This document shows, in pieces, positions 1-6,412 of a DNA stretch of 45,344 nucleotides (positions are counted from its first letter, which is position 1; every line of letters starts with the position of its first letter). Made by a program: the position numbers and the translations under genes. Source of the DNA: a virus; the IMG/VR virus record IMGVR_UViG_3300044712_001537, positions 1 through 45,344 of that record; one strand, 5' to 3'. Below the pieces are notes generated by a model that did not search any database, had not been told where the DNA came from, and saw only the letters and a list, made by a program, of their open reading frames with translations.

Positions 1-54
1 TGCCGCTCACTGACCGGGAGTGAGATAAGTCCAGCCCGAGAGTGAGATAAGTCC
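1..54. repeat. Phage left terminus with two transposase-site-like direct repeats
   Basis: The sequence begins TGCC, matching the TG end typical of Mu-like phages. An identical 15-base repeat, GAGTGAGATAAGTCC, occurs at 18-32 and 40-54, exactly 22 bases apart. At the right end, counted inward from 45270, GCGCGATA elements start at the same distances (18 and 40). The two ends share the core GNGNGATAA. I read these as binding sites for the transposase encoded at 6409-8178. Base 1 as the exact end is inferred from this symmetry, because no host DNA to the left is visible. Confidence 0.7.
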
Positions 55-121
55 CGGAAGAGGACGGATGAAACGGGAGAAAAACGGACCCCGGATGAAA
101 ACGGCTTGCAGCGGGTGAAAC

Positions 122-137
122 AGCGCCTGATGGCGCT
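122..137 (-). terminator. Small hairpin at the end of the early operon
   Basis: AGCGCC and GGCGCT form a 6-base stem with a 4-base loop, directly after the mor stop codon on the minus strand, followed by a short GTTT. It could end the leftward early transcript. The T-run is weak, so the call is tentative. Confidence 0.3.
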
Positions 138-529
138 CAGCCACCGGTGTTTTCGGGGTCCTCGAGGCCGGGCAGGACGCCCTGGCGGGAAGCGAATTCA
201 GCCTTGCGGTCGGCTTCCAGGATGCTGTAGATCTGCCGCCAGGTCAAGGCGTACTCGGCGGCCAGTTCCTTGATGCGCTCGGGCGTGTTGGCGCGCGCCG
301 AGCGGGTGTGCTCGCGGTACTTGCGGGCGATCTCGCGGTTGCGCGGATCGTAGGCCACGGGCACGTAGATGTGCCGGCGGGCGTACTCGATGCAGACCGC
401 GTCGGCGACCTGGCGCATGGCCCGGTCGGCCGACTGGGGGTCGATCTCCAGCACCGACATCAGCTCACGCACGCCGATGCGCACTAGGTCGCCGACGAAC
501 TCGCCCACCTCGCCGTCGGGCCTGCTCAT
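137..529 (-). CDS. mor: Mor-family middle/late transcription activator
   Basis: This 130-residue protein is close in length to Mu Mor. Members of the Mor/C family bind dyad sites as dimers and recruit host RNA polymerase to middle or late phage promoters. A helical dimerisation region comes first, then the short strand around IYVPVA (residues 54-59), then the C-terminal helix-turn-helix (about 80-112, NTPERIKELAAEYALTWRQI). The ATG at 529 overlaps the stop of gemA (ATGA), so the two are probably translationally coupled; a longer upstream extension in this frame would overlap gemA. It is the last gene of the leftward early operon, as in Mu. No second C-type activator is visible, so this protein is the natural candidate for acting on the dyads at 14073 and 26672. 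Confidence 0.88.
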   Translation of the reverse strand: MSRPDGEVGEFVGDLVRIGVRELMSVLEIDPQSADRAMRQVADAVCIEYARRHIYVPVAYDPRNREIARKYREHTRSARANTPERIKELAAEYALTWRQIYSILEADRKAEFASRQGVLPGLEDPENTGG

Positions 530-981
530 CCTGCCGCTCCGCGCTTGAGCCATTGCTTGAGGCTCAGGATCACCAAGTCCTGCTGCGGCTTGTTGAGCCA
601 CTGGATCCGCTCCACGCCCGTCTGGCGGCAGGCGAAGGCCTCCAGCGACCGCATCGTGCGATCGCCCACCAGGCCGGCGTCGGCCAGGCGCATCCACAGC
701 GACCACATCAGCCGCTGCGGCGGCGTCAGCGAGCCCTTGACGTGCCGGCCCTGCCCGTGCCCCGGCTGCTGCCGCAGGCAGGCCTGCAGGTGGGCCAGGA
801 AGCGCCGGCGGCCGGTGAAGTCCAGCTCGGCCGCCGACCGCACGCCGGCGCAGACCGTGGCCATCAGGTCGCGGTACTCGTCGTCGCTGAGCTGCAGCTG
901 CGCCTTGGCCATGTGGATGGCCGCCAGGTCACCGTTGCGGGCGGGGTTGGCGGCCTGGGCGCGCGGGGCTGACCTGGTCAC
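526..981 (-). CDS. gemA: GemA-like regulatory protein (gp16 family, DUF1018)
   Basis: The 151-residue protein matches the Mu GemA/gp16 family. The typical N-terminal core (IHMAKAQLQLSDDEYRDLM followed by RSAAELD) lies at residues 22-55, and a helical C-terminal part contains MWSLWMRLADAGL. In Mu, GemA modulates host gene expression and DNA supercoiling during early growth; its exact activity is not settled. It sits directly before mor and overlaps it by four bases, the conserved Mu order. Its start overlaps the preceding small gene. Family assignment is firm; function in this host is inferred. Confidence 0.85.
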   Translation of the reverse strand: MTRSAPRAQAANPARNGDLAAIHMAKAQLQLSDDEYRDLMATVCAGVRSAAELDFTGRRRFLAHLQACLRQQPGHGQGRHVKGSLTPPQRLMWSLWMRLADAGLVGDRTMRSLEAFACRQTGVERIQWLNKPQQDLVILSLKQWLKRGAAG

Positions 982-1172
982 GGCCGGGCCGCCCCCTCGT
1001 CGGCGATCATCGAGACCGCAACCTCTTCAACCTTGTCGGCCAGGTCGGTCAGCTCCGACAGGTTGAACTGGTCGACGCCGTCCCACTCGTTGGCCATCTC
1101 GAGCAGCCGAGCGCGCATCTTGCGCAGCGTGCGGCGCTGGTTGCCGGCCAGCTGCTTGTCGGTCAGGCTCAC
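978..1172 (-). CDS. Small early protein of unknown function
   Basis: A 64-residue, charged, mostly helical protein (SLTDKQLAGNQRRTLRKM near the start). I chose the GTG at 1172 because it overlaps the stop of the upstream gene as GTGA, an arrangement used repeatedly in this operon. An ATG at 1202 would add ten residues inside the previous gene. The gene overlaps gemA by four bases. No family recognised; small proteins of this kind are common just upstream of gemA in Mu-like phages. Confidence 0.6.
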   Translation of the reverse strand: MSLTDKQLAGNQRRTLRKMRARLLEMANEWDGVDQFNLSELTDLADKVEEVAVSMIADEGAARP

Positions 1173-1438
1173 GCCGGCTCTCCCGTCACCGCATCCCGCC
1201 ACCCGCCCTCAAGGCTCCAGCGCAGCAGCACCTGCTGCTGGGCGTCGTCCACCGACACGCGCAGCGTCGGGCAGCGCCTGGGATCTTCGCTGTTGTGCAG
1301 GGTCTTCACCAGGTCCTCGGCCGCGTCCAGCACCAGGCTGGTCTGCTCGTCGTCGGCCGCGTCGAATCGGCCCAGCACCTTCCAGGCGCCCGAGTTGTTG
1401 AGCTCGAGGCGCACGGGCTTCTTTATCCCGGCCTTCAT
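1169..1438 (-). CDS. Small early protein of unknown function
   Basis: An 89-residue protein beginning MKAGIKKPVRLELNN. The start at 1438 overlaps the stop of the upstream gene, and its own stop is shared with the downstream GTG start. The sequence alternates strands and helices: a beta-like N-terminus (VRLELNNSGAWKVLGRF), a helix (SLVLDAAEDLVKTLHN) and a final beta segment (LRVSVDDAQQQVLLRWSL). I do not recognise a family. Operon position suggests a non-essential early function. Confidence 0.6.
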   Translation of the reverse strand: MKAGIKKPVRLELNNSGAWKVLGRFDAADDEQTSLVLDAAEDLVKTLHNSEDPRRCPTLRVSVDDAQQQVLLRWSLEGGWRDAVTGEPA

Positions 1439-1737
1439 CGCGGCGATCCCTGGCTGAAAAGGTCTGCGGTGTGCTCCCCGACATCGACCCACAGCATCGC
1501 CGTCGCCGCCAGTACCTCGATGACCGGGATCAGCCACGCCGGCGCACCGATCGGGATCAGGCACTCGATGATCTCGTCGCGCGTCGGCATGTCGCCGGTC
1601 CTCTTGACCATCGGCACCGGATGGCTCTGCACCGTCAGCGTCCAGCGCCGCTCGCTGGTGCGCGTCCCGAACGAGAGCACCAGCGGCGCGAAGCTGACCG
1701 AGTCGATGGCTGAAAACCTTGCATGGATCGCGTCCAT
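1435..1737 (-). CDS. Small early protein with a hydrophobic C-terminal half
   Basis: A 100-residue protein starting MDAIHARFSAIDSV at 1737, in ATGA overlap with the HD hydrolase gene. Residues about 59-84 (CLIPIGAPAWLIPVIEVLAA and following) are hydrophobic enough for a single membrane segment or buried helix. The first half contains basic and aromatic residues (RTSERRWTLTVQSHP). No known family. It ends four bases inside the next gene, so it is expressed as part of the coupled early operon. Confidence 0.6.
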   Translation of the reverse strand: MDAIHARFSAIDSVSFAPLVLSFGTRTSERRWTLTVQSHPVPMVKRTGDMPTRDEIIECLIPIGAPAWLIPVIEVLAATAMLWVDVGEHTADLFSQGSPR

Positions 1738-2270
1738 CACCGCTCCCCCCCCAGCTGCTCGAACCGCCGCAGGAACAGCGCCTTGGCCACGAAGCTCGGC
1801 AGCGGCTCGAGCGTCCACGGCAGCGGCTCGATGCCCTCCAGGCACGACCATTCGGCCTTGCCGCGCGGCGGCATCAGGTCGCGCTGCTCGGTGGCCAGCA
1901 TGACCAGGTCGGCGTGCTTGACGGCCGCCCGCGCATCCGGTCCCCACAGACCGAATCGGGCCAGCACCGCGTGCTCCACGCGGCTCTCGATCGACTTGTA
2001 GTCGCGCAGCAGCTGCTTGAGCGGGCTGCTCACGTCGCCGACGAAGGCCTCGGCCGCGTCGTGCAGCAGGCCGTGCATGGCGAACTCGTCGGGCACCAGG
2101 TAGCTCACCAGCACCGAATGCTGCGCCACGCTGTAGTGCACGCGGGTGTGGCCGGTGAAGCGGCAGATGTGGGCCAGCGCATGCGCGATCTCGTCGATGC
2201 CGAAGCGGCTGGTCTGCGGCTCCAGCAGGTCGAAGTAGCGACCGGCGGCGGTGATGATGGTCGGCGTCAC
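1737..2270 (-). CDS. HD-domain phosphohydrolase (YfbR/5'-deoxynucleotidase-like)
   Basis: The 177-residue protein has the HD-superfamily layout: a conserved helix with HYSVAQHSVLVS (metal-ligand His about 51), the HGLLHDAAEA signature with the HD pair at 70-71, and a third helix with VKHADLVMLATEQRDLM. Relatives of YfbR type remove phosphate from deoxynucleoside monophosphates, so a role in altering nucleotide pools during replication is likely but unproven. I place the start at the GTG at 2270, which overlaps the lipoprotein stop (GTGA); an ATG at 2300 would lie inside that gene. Genes of this type recur in early regions of transposable phages. Confidence 0.78.
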   Translation of the reverse strand: MTPTIITAAGRYFDLLEPQTSRFGIDEIAHALAHICRFTGHTRVHYSVAQHSVLVSYLVPDEFAMHGLLHDAAEAFVGDVSSPLKQLLRDYKSIESRVEHAVLARFGLWGPDARAAVKHADLVMLATEQRDLMPPRGKAEWSCLEGIEPLPWTLEPLPSFVAKALFLRRFEQLGGER

Positions 2271-2470
2271 GGCCGGTCCTTGGGCAGCTGGTCGAAGCAC
2301 TGCTGCGGCAGCGGACCGACGAAGGCGGCCGGGTCGATCGGGCAGAAGGGCTGCGCGGCGGGGCCGACGTAGGCCAGGCCGACCTGGTCGTCAGCGTCGC
2401 CACCGCCGCAGGCGGACACGCCGGCCGCAGCGGCCAGCACGATCAGGATGGAAACGAAGCGCTTGCGCAT
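2267..2470 (-). CDS. Small early lipoprotein
   Basis: A 67-residue protein with a classic lipoprotein signal: positive N-terminus (MRKR), hydrophobic stretch (FVSILIVLAAAAG) and lipobox VSAC, giving a predicted lipidated Cys about 20. The mature part is only about 48 residues (GGGDADDQVGLAYVG and a Pro-rich tail with two further Cys). The AAGGGAG ribosome site before 2470 is strong. It is co-transcribed with the HD hydrolase. A lipoprotein in an early or prophage-expressed region could serve superinfection exclusion, but that is inference only. Confidence 0.72.
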   Translation of the reverse strand: MRKRFVSILIVLAAAAGVSACGGGDADDQVGLAYVGPAAQPFCPIDPAAFVGPLPQQCFDQLPKDRP

Positions 2471-2667
2471 GTGGAACTCCCTTGCAAAGGTGCCGGGGCG
2501 ATAGGCCCGCCCCGGCGAGGGCCAGACGCGCTGCCGGGAAAGGTTGACCCGGCCCACGCCCTGAAGCGGTTGTTCGCTGACGGTCGATCGGCTCCGTCAG
2601 CCTGGGACACTCGCCCCTTGTCCCACCGGCCTGTCGCGCCCATGCCCGGCCGGCGCGCGGTGATTCC
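2471..2667 (-). promoter_or_regulatory. Non-coding gap with two adjacent perfect inverted repeats
   Basis: This is the only sizeable gap in the left operon. It holds GCTGACGG (2576-2583) paired with CCGTCAGC (2594-2601) around a 10-base loop, and right next to it TGGGACA (2603-2609) paired with TGTCCCA (2619-2625) around a 9-base loop. Neither is followed by a clear T-run. They may form an attenuator, an mRNA-processing element or operators for an internal promoter between the Gam-like gene and the lipoprotein gene. I see no convincing gene in the gap. Confidence 0.5.
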
Positions 2668-3231
2668 CTATGCCGCCTCTTCGGCCTCATCGGCCTGAGC
2701 GGCCGTGTCGGCGTCCAGCTTGGCCTCGTCGCCCAGGCTCTTCAGCAGCGCCGTGACGAGCTTGTCCACCGCGCTGTCGACCGCCTTGACGATCACCAGC
2801 TCGCCGGCCTCGGTGACCTGGCAGCCGATGGACTTGAGCTGCTGCACCGTCAGCTGGGCGAGCGCGTCCTTCACAGGCACTTCCTGGGTCTTGATCAGCA
2901 CGTCGGCCTGCTCGGGCAGCTTGCGCTTGATGAGCTTGACGACCTGGTCGGCGTCCTCGAAGCGGATCGAGCCCTTGCCCTTCTGGAAGCCGAGCTTGAT
3001 GCCGTACAGCACCACCGTCTTGGGCTTGGTGAACAGGTGCGGGTTGGCCTCCACCAGCTCGCGCAGCTCGTTCTCGTGCCTGAACGCGGCGTTCAGATGG
3101 CGCTTGATGGTCGGCAGGTGCTCGCGGTGCAGCGCGGTGATGGCGTCCTGCAGCGCGTTGACGCTGAGCTGCAGCCGCTCGCGCGCCTCGGCGTACACGC
3201 GGGCCTTGCCGTCGATGTGGGACATGCTCAT
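2668..3231 (-). CDS. gam: Mu Gam-like host-nuclease inhibitor
   Basis: A 187-residue protein resembling Mu Gam, which binds DNA ends and protects linear phage DNA from RecBCD-type exonucleases. An N-terminal helical pair (residues about 8-60) leads into the beta part YGIKLGFQKGKGSIRF (about 76-92), then VKLIKRKLPEQADVLIKTQE and the typical ending around KSIGCQVTEAGELVIV. The order 'IKTQE...VKDAL...GCQV...LVIV' parallels Mu Gam. The tail after 165 is acidic and Ala-rich. The start at 3231 is supported by GGAGAAG upstream. The assignment rests on pattern similarity, not a search. Confidence 0.68.
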   Translation of the reverse strand: MSMSHIDGKARVYAEARERLQLSVNALQDAITALHREHLPTIKRHLNAAFRHENELRELVEANPHLFTKPKTVVLYGIKLGFQKGKGSIRFEDADQVVKLIKRKLPEQADVLIKTQEVPVKDALAQLTVQQLKSIGCQVTEAGELVIVKAVDSAVDKLVTALLKSLGDEAKLDADTAAQADEAEEAA

Positions 3232-3261
3232 GGGCTTCTCCGGTGGATTGGCGGGGTTGGG

Positions 3262-3594
3262 TCAGCCGTCTGCCAGCAGCAGCTGCCCGGCCAGGGTGGG
3301 CATGGACACGCCCAGCATCACGCTCATCAGGTGCAGCGAATGCAGCGCGCGCTTGCGCAGGAAGCCGCAGGCTTCGGCGATCTCGTCGGCCGTGACGGCG
3401 ATGTAGTAGCCCGTCGACGGCGTGCCGCAGATCGGGATGCCCTGTCGGCGCGCCTGCGTGATCAGGTGGCGCACGCGCCGCTCGGGCATGGCCAGCTCGG
3501 CGGCAAGCGCGCGCACGCCCACGCCCTTGTCGCGCCCGAGGTGGGTGGACATGATGTTGACCAGGCCGGGATGCGGCGCGCTGTGCTTGCTCAT
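3262..3594 (-). CDS. Winged-helix-like small protein
   Basis: A 110-residue protein starting MSKHSAPHPGLVNIMSTHLG at 3594, in ATGA overlap with the upstream gene. Residues 22-70 look like a winged helix: GVGVRALAAELAMPERRVRH (turn and recognition helix) followed by the wing-like GIPICGTPSTGYYIA. The C-terminus is helical (RKRALHSLHLMSVMLG). DNA binding is likely; the target is unknown. It may regulate early genes or assist transposition. Similar small HTH proteins are frequent in early regions of BcepMu-type phages. Confidence 0.68.
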   Translation of the reverse strand: MSKHSAPHPGLVNIMSTHLGRDKGVGVRALAAELAMPERRVRHLITQARRQGIPICGTPSTGYYIAVTADEIAEACGFLRKRALHSLHLMSVMLGVSMPTLAGQLLLADG

Positions 3595-4226
3595 GAGGCG
3601 GTGCCCTCCTGCGGTTGATCGGCGCCGGCCTCGCGGCGCTGGCGCGCGGCCTCGATGCGCGCACGCTGCTCCAGCGCCGCGCGGCTGGGCCGGCTGTAGT
3701 CGCCCGGCGGCGTGGTGGTGGCCACGGCGGCCGGCGCGGCGATGTCGGCCGCCAGCGCGGCCAGGTCGCGCGGCATGGCGTCGCGCGCGCCGGCGTTGCT
3801 GCGCTGGCGGCGCTCGGCCTCGCGCTGGGTCTCGACCTTGGACTCGGCGCGCTCGACCAGGCCGACCATCACCTCGTGCAGCAGCGCGTGGCTGGTCAGC
3901 GGCAAGCGCAGGTCGCCGGCGTCGCGCTTGGCCAGGATGACATCGATCGCGGCCGTCCACACCGCCGCCGGCGCCGGCCAGTCGCGGCCCTTGCGCTCGA
4001 TGAAGCCACGCGCGATGTCGGTGTGAAGCTCCTCCACCAGCGTGGCGATGCGGTCGAAGCTCAGCGCCCGGCTGGCCGGCTTGAACAGCGCGATGTACTG
4101 GATCGACAGCGCGCCGAACGGCAGGCTGATGCGCACCAGCCGCGCCACCGCGGCGCGCGCCAGCTGGTGCGTCACCAGCGTGTCCAGGCCGAACTCGGCA
4201 TGGCAGGTCGGGCAGCTCACGCGCAT
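3591..4226 (-). CDS. Early protein with N-terminal CPTC motif
   Basis: About 211 residues from the ATG at 4226. A GTG at 4220, overlapping the upstream stop as GTGA, is an alternative start. The N-terminus carries a single CxxC (CPTCHAEFGLDTLVTH), half of a zinc-ribbon-like site with a nearby His. A helical core follows (LVRISLPFGALSIQYIALFK), and the C-terminus is long, charged and low in complexity (residues about 130-211, Arg, Ala and Pro rich). I do not recognise a characterised family. A DNA-associated early function is plausible from the metal-binding-like motif and the operon. Confidence 0.62.
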   Translation of the reverse strand: MRVSCPTCHAEFGLDTLVTHQLARAAVARLVRISLPFGALSIQYIALFKPASRALSFDRIATLVEELHTDIARGFIERKGRDWPAPAAVWTAAIDVILAKRDAGDLRLPLTSHALLHEVMVGLVERAESKVETQREAERRQRSNAGARDAMPRDLAALAADIAAPAAVATTTPPGDYSRPSRAALEQRARIEAARQRREAGADQPQEGTAS

Positions 4227-4435
4227 GCGGGCCGCTCCATCCACTGCGCGCCGACCACCTGACCGGGCAGGCCGAAGAACAGAACGCAGTGGCCCTGGCT
4301 GTGCATGTCAGCCAGCACGCAAAGGACGGCGTGCTCGGACACGGCGGCGTACTCCGCCAGCTCGCACACCGCCACGCGCTCGGCGGAGCGACGCTCCAGC
4401 TCGATGACGATGGTGGCAAACAGCGCCAGGCTCAT
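4217..4435 (-). CDS. Small helix-turn-helix-like protein
   Basis: A 72-residue protein (MSLALFATIVIELERRSAER...). Residues about 20-60 (VAVCELAEYAAVSEHAVLCV then GHCVLFFG) have the helix-turn-helix plus wing rhythm of compact winged-helix proteins. The start at 4435 overlaps the upstream stop as ATGA; the end overlaps the next start by ten bases. Likely a DNA-binding accessory factor; nothing visible identifies its site. Confidence 0.58.
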   Translation of the reverse strand: MSLALFATIVIELERRSAERVAVCELAEYAAVSEHAVLCVLADMHSQGHCVLFFGLPGQVVGAQWMERPACA

Positions 4436-4932
4436 GGCTGCGGCTCCTGGCCTGGCGCTTGGCGCGCGGCGGCGTTGGCCTTGATGCGCTCGGCGTTGCG
4501 GTGGTAGTAGGCGCGCTGCGCCGCGCGCGACGCCTCCAGGTCGCTGTAGTAGCGGCGCTTGAACTGCGCGGCGGCCATCTCGGCCAGCTTCTTGCCCTGG
4601 CGCTTGCGCCAGTCGGCCTTGTACTGGGCCATGCGCTCGGCGTTCTGTTCGACCCAGGCCTTGCGCCGCTCCTTCACCTCGGGCTTGGCGCGGTAGCGGG
4701 CATCGGCGGCGCGCTTGCGGGCCTTCTTCAGCTCCGCGGCCAGCTTGCGCGCCTCGGCGATGGCGCGGTCGTCGTCGCGCTCGTCGTCGACCAGCGTGCG
4801 CTCGACCTCGTCGACGCGCTGCACCACCTTGCCCGCCACCACCAGCGTGACGGTCTGCGCCGGCGGCGGCTTGCGCGGCGGCAGGCCGAGCAGCTGCGCG
4901 AACGGGCTGGCCGCTGGCTTGGTGCGGCTCAT
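4432..4932 (-). CDS. Highly charged repetitive early protein
   Basis: A 166-residue, Arg/Lys/Ala-rich protein. After an N-terminal Pro-rich part, residues 55-160 are long charged helices with an imperfect repeat: RYRAKPEVKERRKAW and EQNAERMAQYKADWRKR resemble RYYSDLEASRAAQRAYYHR and NAERIKANAAAR. Such repeats occur in small phage proteins that bind nucleic acid, some linked to HNH endonucleases, but no HNH motif is present. A DNA- or RNA-binding role is inferred from charge only. Overlaps both neighbours by four bases. Confidence 0.6.
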   Translation of the reverse strand: MSRTKPAASPFAQLLGLPPRKPPPAQTVTLVVAGKVVQRVDEVERTLVDDERDDDRAIAEARKLAAELKKARKRAADARYRAKPEVKERRKAWVEQNAERMAQYKADWRKRQGKKLAEMAAAQFKRRYYSDLEASRAAQRAYYHRNAERIKANAAARQAPGQEPQP

Positions 4933-5210
4933 GGCGCATCGCCTTCCAGCGCCGCCAGCCGGCGCTGTTCCTGGAACAGCTCGCGCTCGCAGCCCTGGTC
5001 CAGGCCCTCCAGGTAGGCGGCCCGCGCGGCGTCCAGCGCGTGGTTGCGCGCAGCGTGCAGCGCGTCTTCGGCCTCGGCGGCGCGATCGATGGCGTCACCG
5101 ATGCCCAGCAGCAGCACCAAAACCAGCGTCAGCAGCACGGTCCACAGCACGTCGGTCAGCGCGTTGCGCGGGCACTCGATGCGGGGCAGGCGGCGGCGGG
5201 GTTTGAGCAT
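4929..5210 (-). CDS. Small single-pass membrane protein
   Basis: A 93-residue protein with a basic N-terminus (MLKPRRRLPRIECPRN), one clear membrane helix at about 20-38 (DVLWTVLLTLVLVLLLGIGD) and a charged helical C-terminal domain (residues 43-90). The positive-inside rule puts the N-terminus in the cytoplasm. It lies 14 bases after the AAA ATPase gene. Function unknown; membrane proteins in early phage regions sometimes act in superinfection exclusion, which is only a guess here. Confidence 0.62.
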   Translation of the reverse strand: MLKPRRRLPRIECPRNALTDVLWTVLLTLVLVLLLGIGDAIDRAAEAEDALHAARNHALDAARAAYLEGLDQGCERELFQEQRRLAALEGDAP

Positions 5211-5224
5211 GGCGTCGCCCCCGC

Positions 5225-6412
5225 TCAGACGGCCGCGATCACGTCGCGCGTGACCACCGGCACACCGATCGACGCGGCCTCGTTCAGCGCGCGCGTCACC
5301 AGGTTGTTCACCGCCAGCGGGTAGCACATGCTCACCGCCGCGCCGCCCATCTTGCGCGTCAGCCGCGTGCGCAGCTGCTCCACCGCGGCGTCGTCGATCA
5401 GCGCCTGCAGCCGCACGTTCACCGCCGCTGCGCGCCGCTCGAGGTAGGGCTTCAAGTCGGCGTCCAGCGGCAGCAGCTCCACCAGTTCGCAGCGCTGCGC
5501 CACCTCGCGCAGCGCGCCGCTGCGCAGCCCGGCGGCCAGGCGCAGCTTCAGCTCCGGCTGGCCCAGCAACAGGATGCCCAGCAGCGGGCGCCGCCCCTCG
5601 CGCAGCTCGTGCAGCCGCTTCAGGTGCTTGAGCGTGGCGTCGGGCATGCTGTGCGCCTCGTCCACCACCAGCAGGTGCGTGTTGCCGGCCTGGGCGCTTG
5701 CGGCCAGCAGCTTGCGTGCGCGCACCGTGCGCGCCTGCAGCGACTGCGGCACCGTGTGCTGCGCGTCGAGCTGGGTGATGATGGCGTGCAGGATGTCGGT
5801 CGACTTCAGCGTCTTGCCGGCGTTGTCCGACTCCTCCATGCCCAGCACGCTGGGCTTGATGACGATGACGCCGCGCGGGTCGCGCTCCAGCCGCGCCTCG
5901 AGGTCGAGCAGCACCGTCGTCTTGCCCGCGCCGCTCTCGCCGCACACCGCGACGAAGCCGCCGGTCTGGCTGCACTGCCACGCCGCCTCACGCACGTAGG
6001 CGAAGTCGTCGCCGGTGAACATCATCTCGTCGCTGGTCACCTCGCCGTCGAACGGGTTGGTGAACAGCTTGAAGTGGCGCCGCGCCTGCGGCGACAGGGC
6101 TTGCTTGGGCAGCAGCATGTCGAGGTCCTCTTGAGTGGTGGCCGTCGCGCCAGCCGCGGGGCCACGCGATCGGCGTTGAACGTTGGGCGCCGCGTCGAAC
6201 AGGTCGGCCAGGTCGTGCGCCGGAACGCCCTTTTCCTGCAACACCTTGCGCAGCCGCTGCTGCAGCACGTCGGGGTCGCTGCGGGCGGGCCAGATGCCGT
6301 GCGTGGCCAGCGAGTACAGCGCGCTGCGCGACAGGCCGGCCTCGCGCGCCAGGGCGCTGTAGCTCACCTCGTGCGCCTGCATGACAACCGACAGGATCAG
6401 CCTGGACATCAT
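5225..6412 (-). CDS. AAA+ ATPase, transposition target/activator protein (MuB/TniB/ExeA-like)
   Basis: The 395-residue protein has an N-terminal helix-turn-helix (about 14-40, VSYSALAREAGLSRSALYS) and an AAA+ domain of ExeA/TniB type. The Walker A is GESGAGKTT (158-166), the Walker B LLVVDEAH (247-254), followed by a sensor-like LLGILLLGQPELK. This is the second subunit of BcepMu-type transposition, doing the job of MuB: binding target DNA with ATP and stimulating the DDE transposase. The ATG at 6412 overlaps the transposase stop (ATGA), so the two are tightly coupled. It is close to full family length with no visible damage. Confidence 0.9.
   Translation of the reverse strand: MMSRLILSVVMQAHEVSYSALAREAGLSRSALYSLATHGIWPARSDPDVLQQRLRKVLQEKGVPAHDLADLFDAAPNVQRRSRGPAAGATATTQEDLDMLLPKQALSPQARRHFKLFTNPFDGEVTSDEMMFTGDDFAYVREAAWQCSQTGGFVAVCGESGAGKTTVLLDLEARLERDPRGVIVIKPSVLGMEESDNAGKTLKSTDILHAIITQLDAQHTVPQSLQARTVRARKLLAASAQAGNTHLLVVDEAHSMPDATLKHLKRLHELREGRRPLLGILLLGQPELKLRLAAGLRSGALREVAQRCELVELLPLDADLKPYLERRAAAVNVRLQALIDDAAVEQLRTRLTRKMGGAAVSMCYPLAVNNLVTRALNEAASIGVPVVTRDVIAAV

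Noticed and set aside
2443-2643. A 66-codon minus-strand frame across the early gap
   Set aside because: No ribosome site, odd composition, and it covers the inverted repeats and the start of the lipoprotein gene in another frame.
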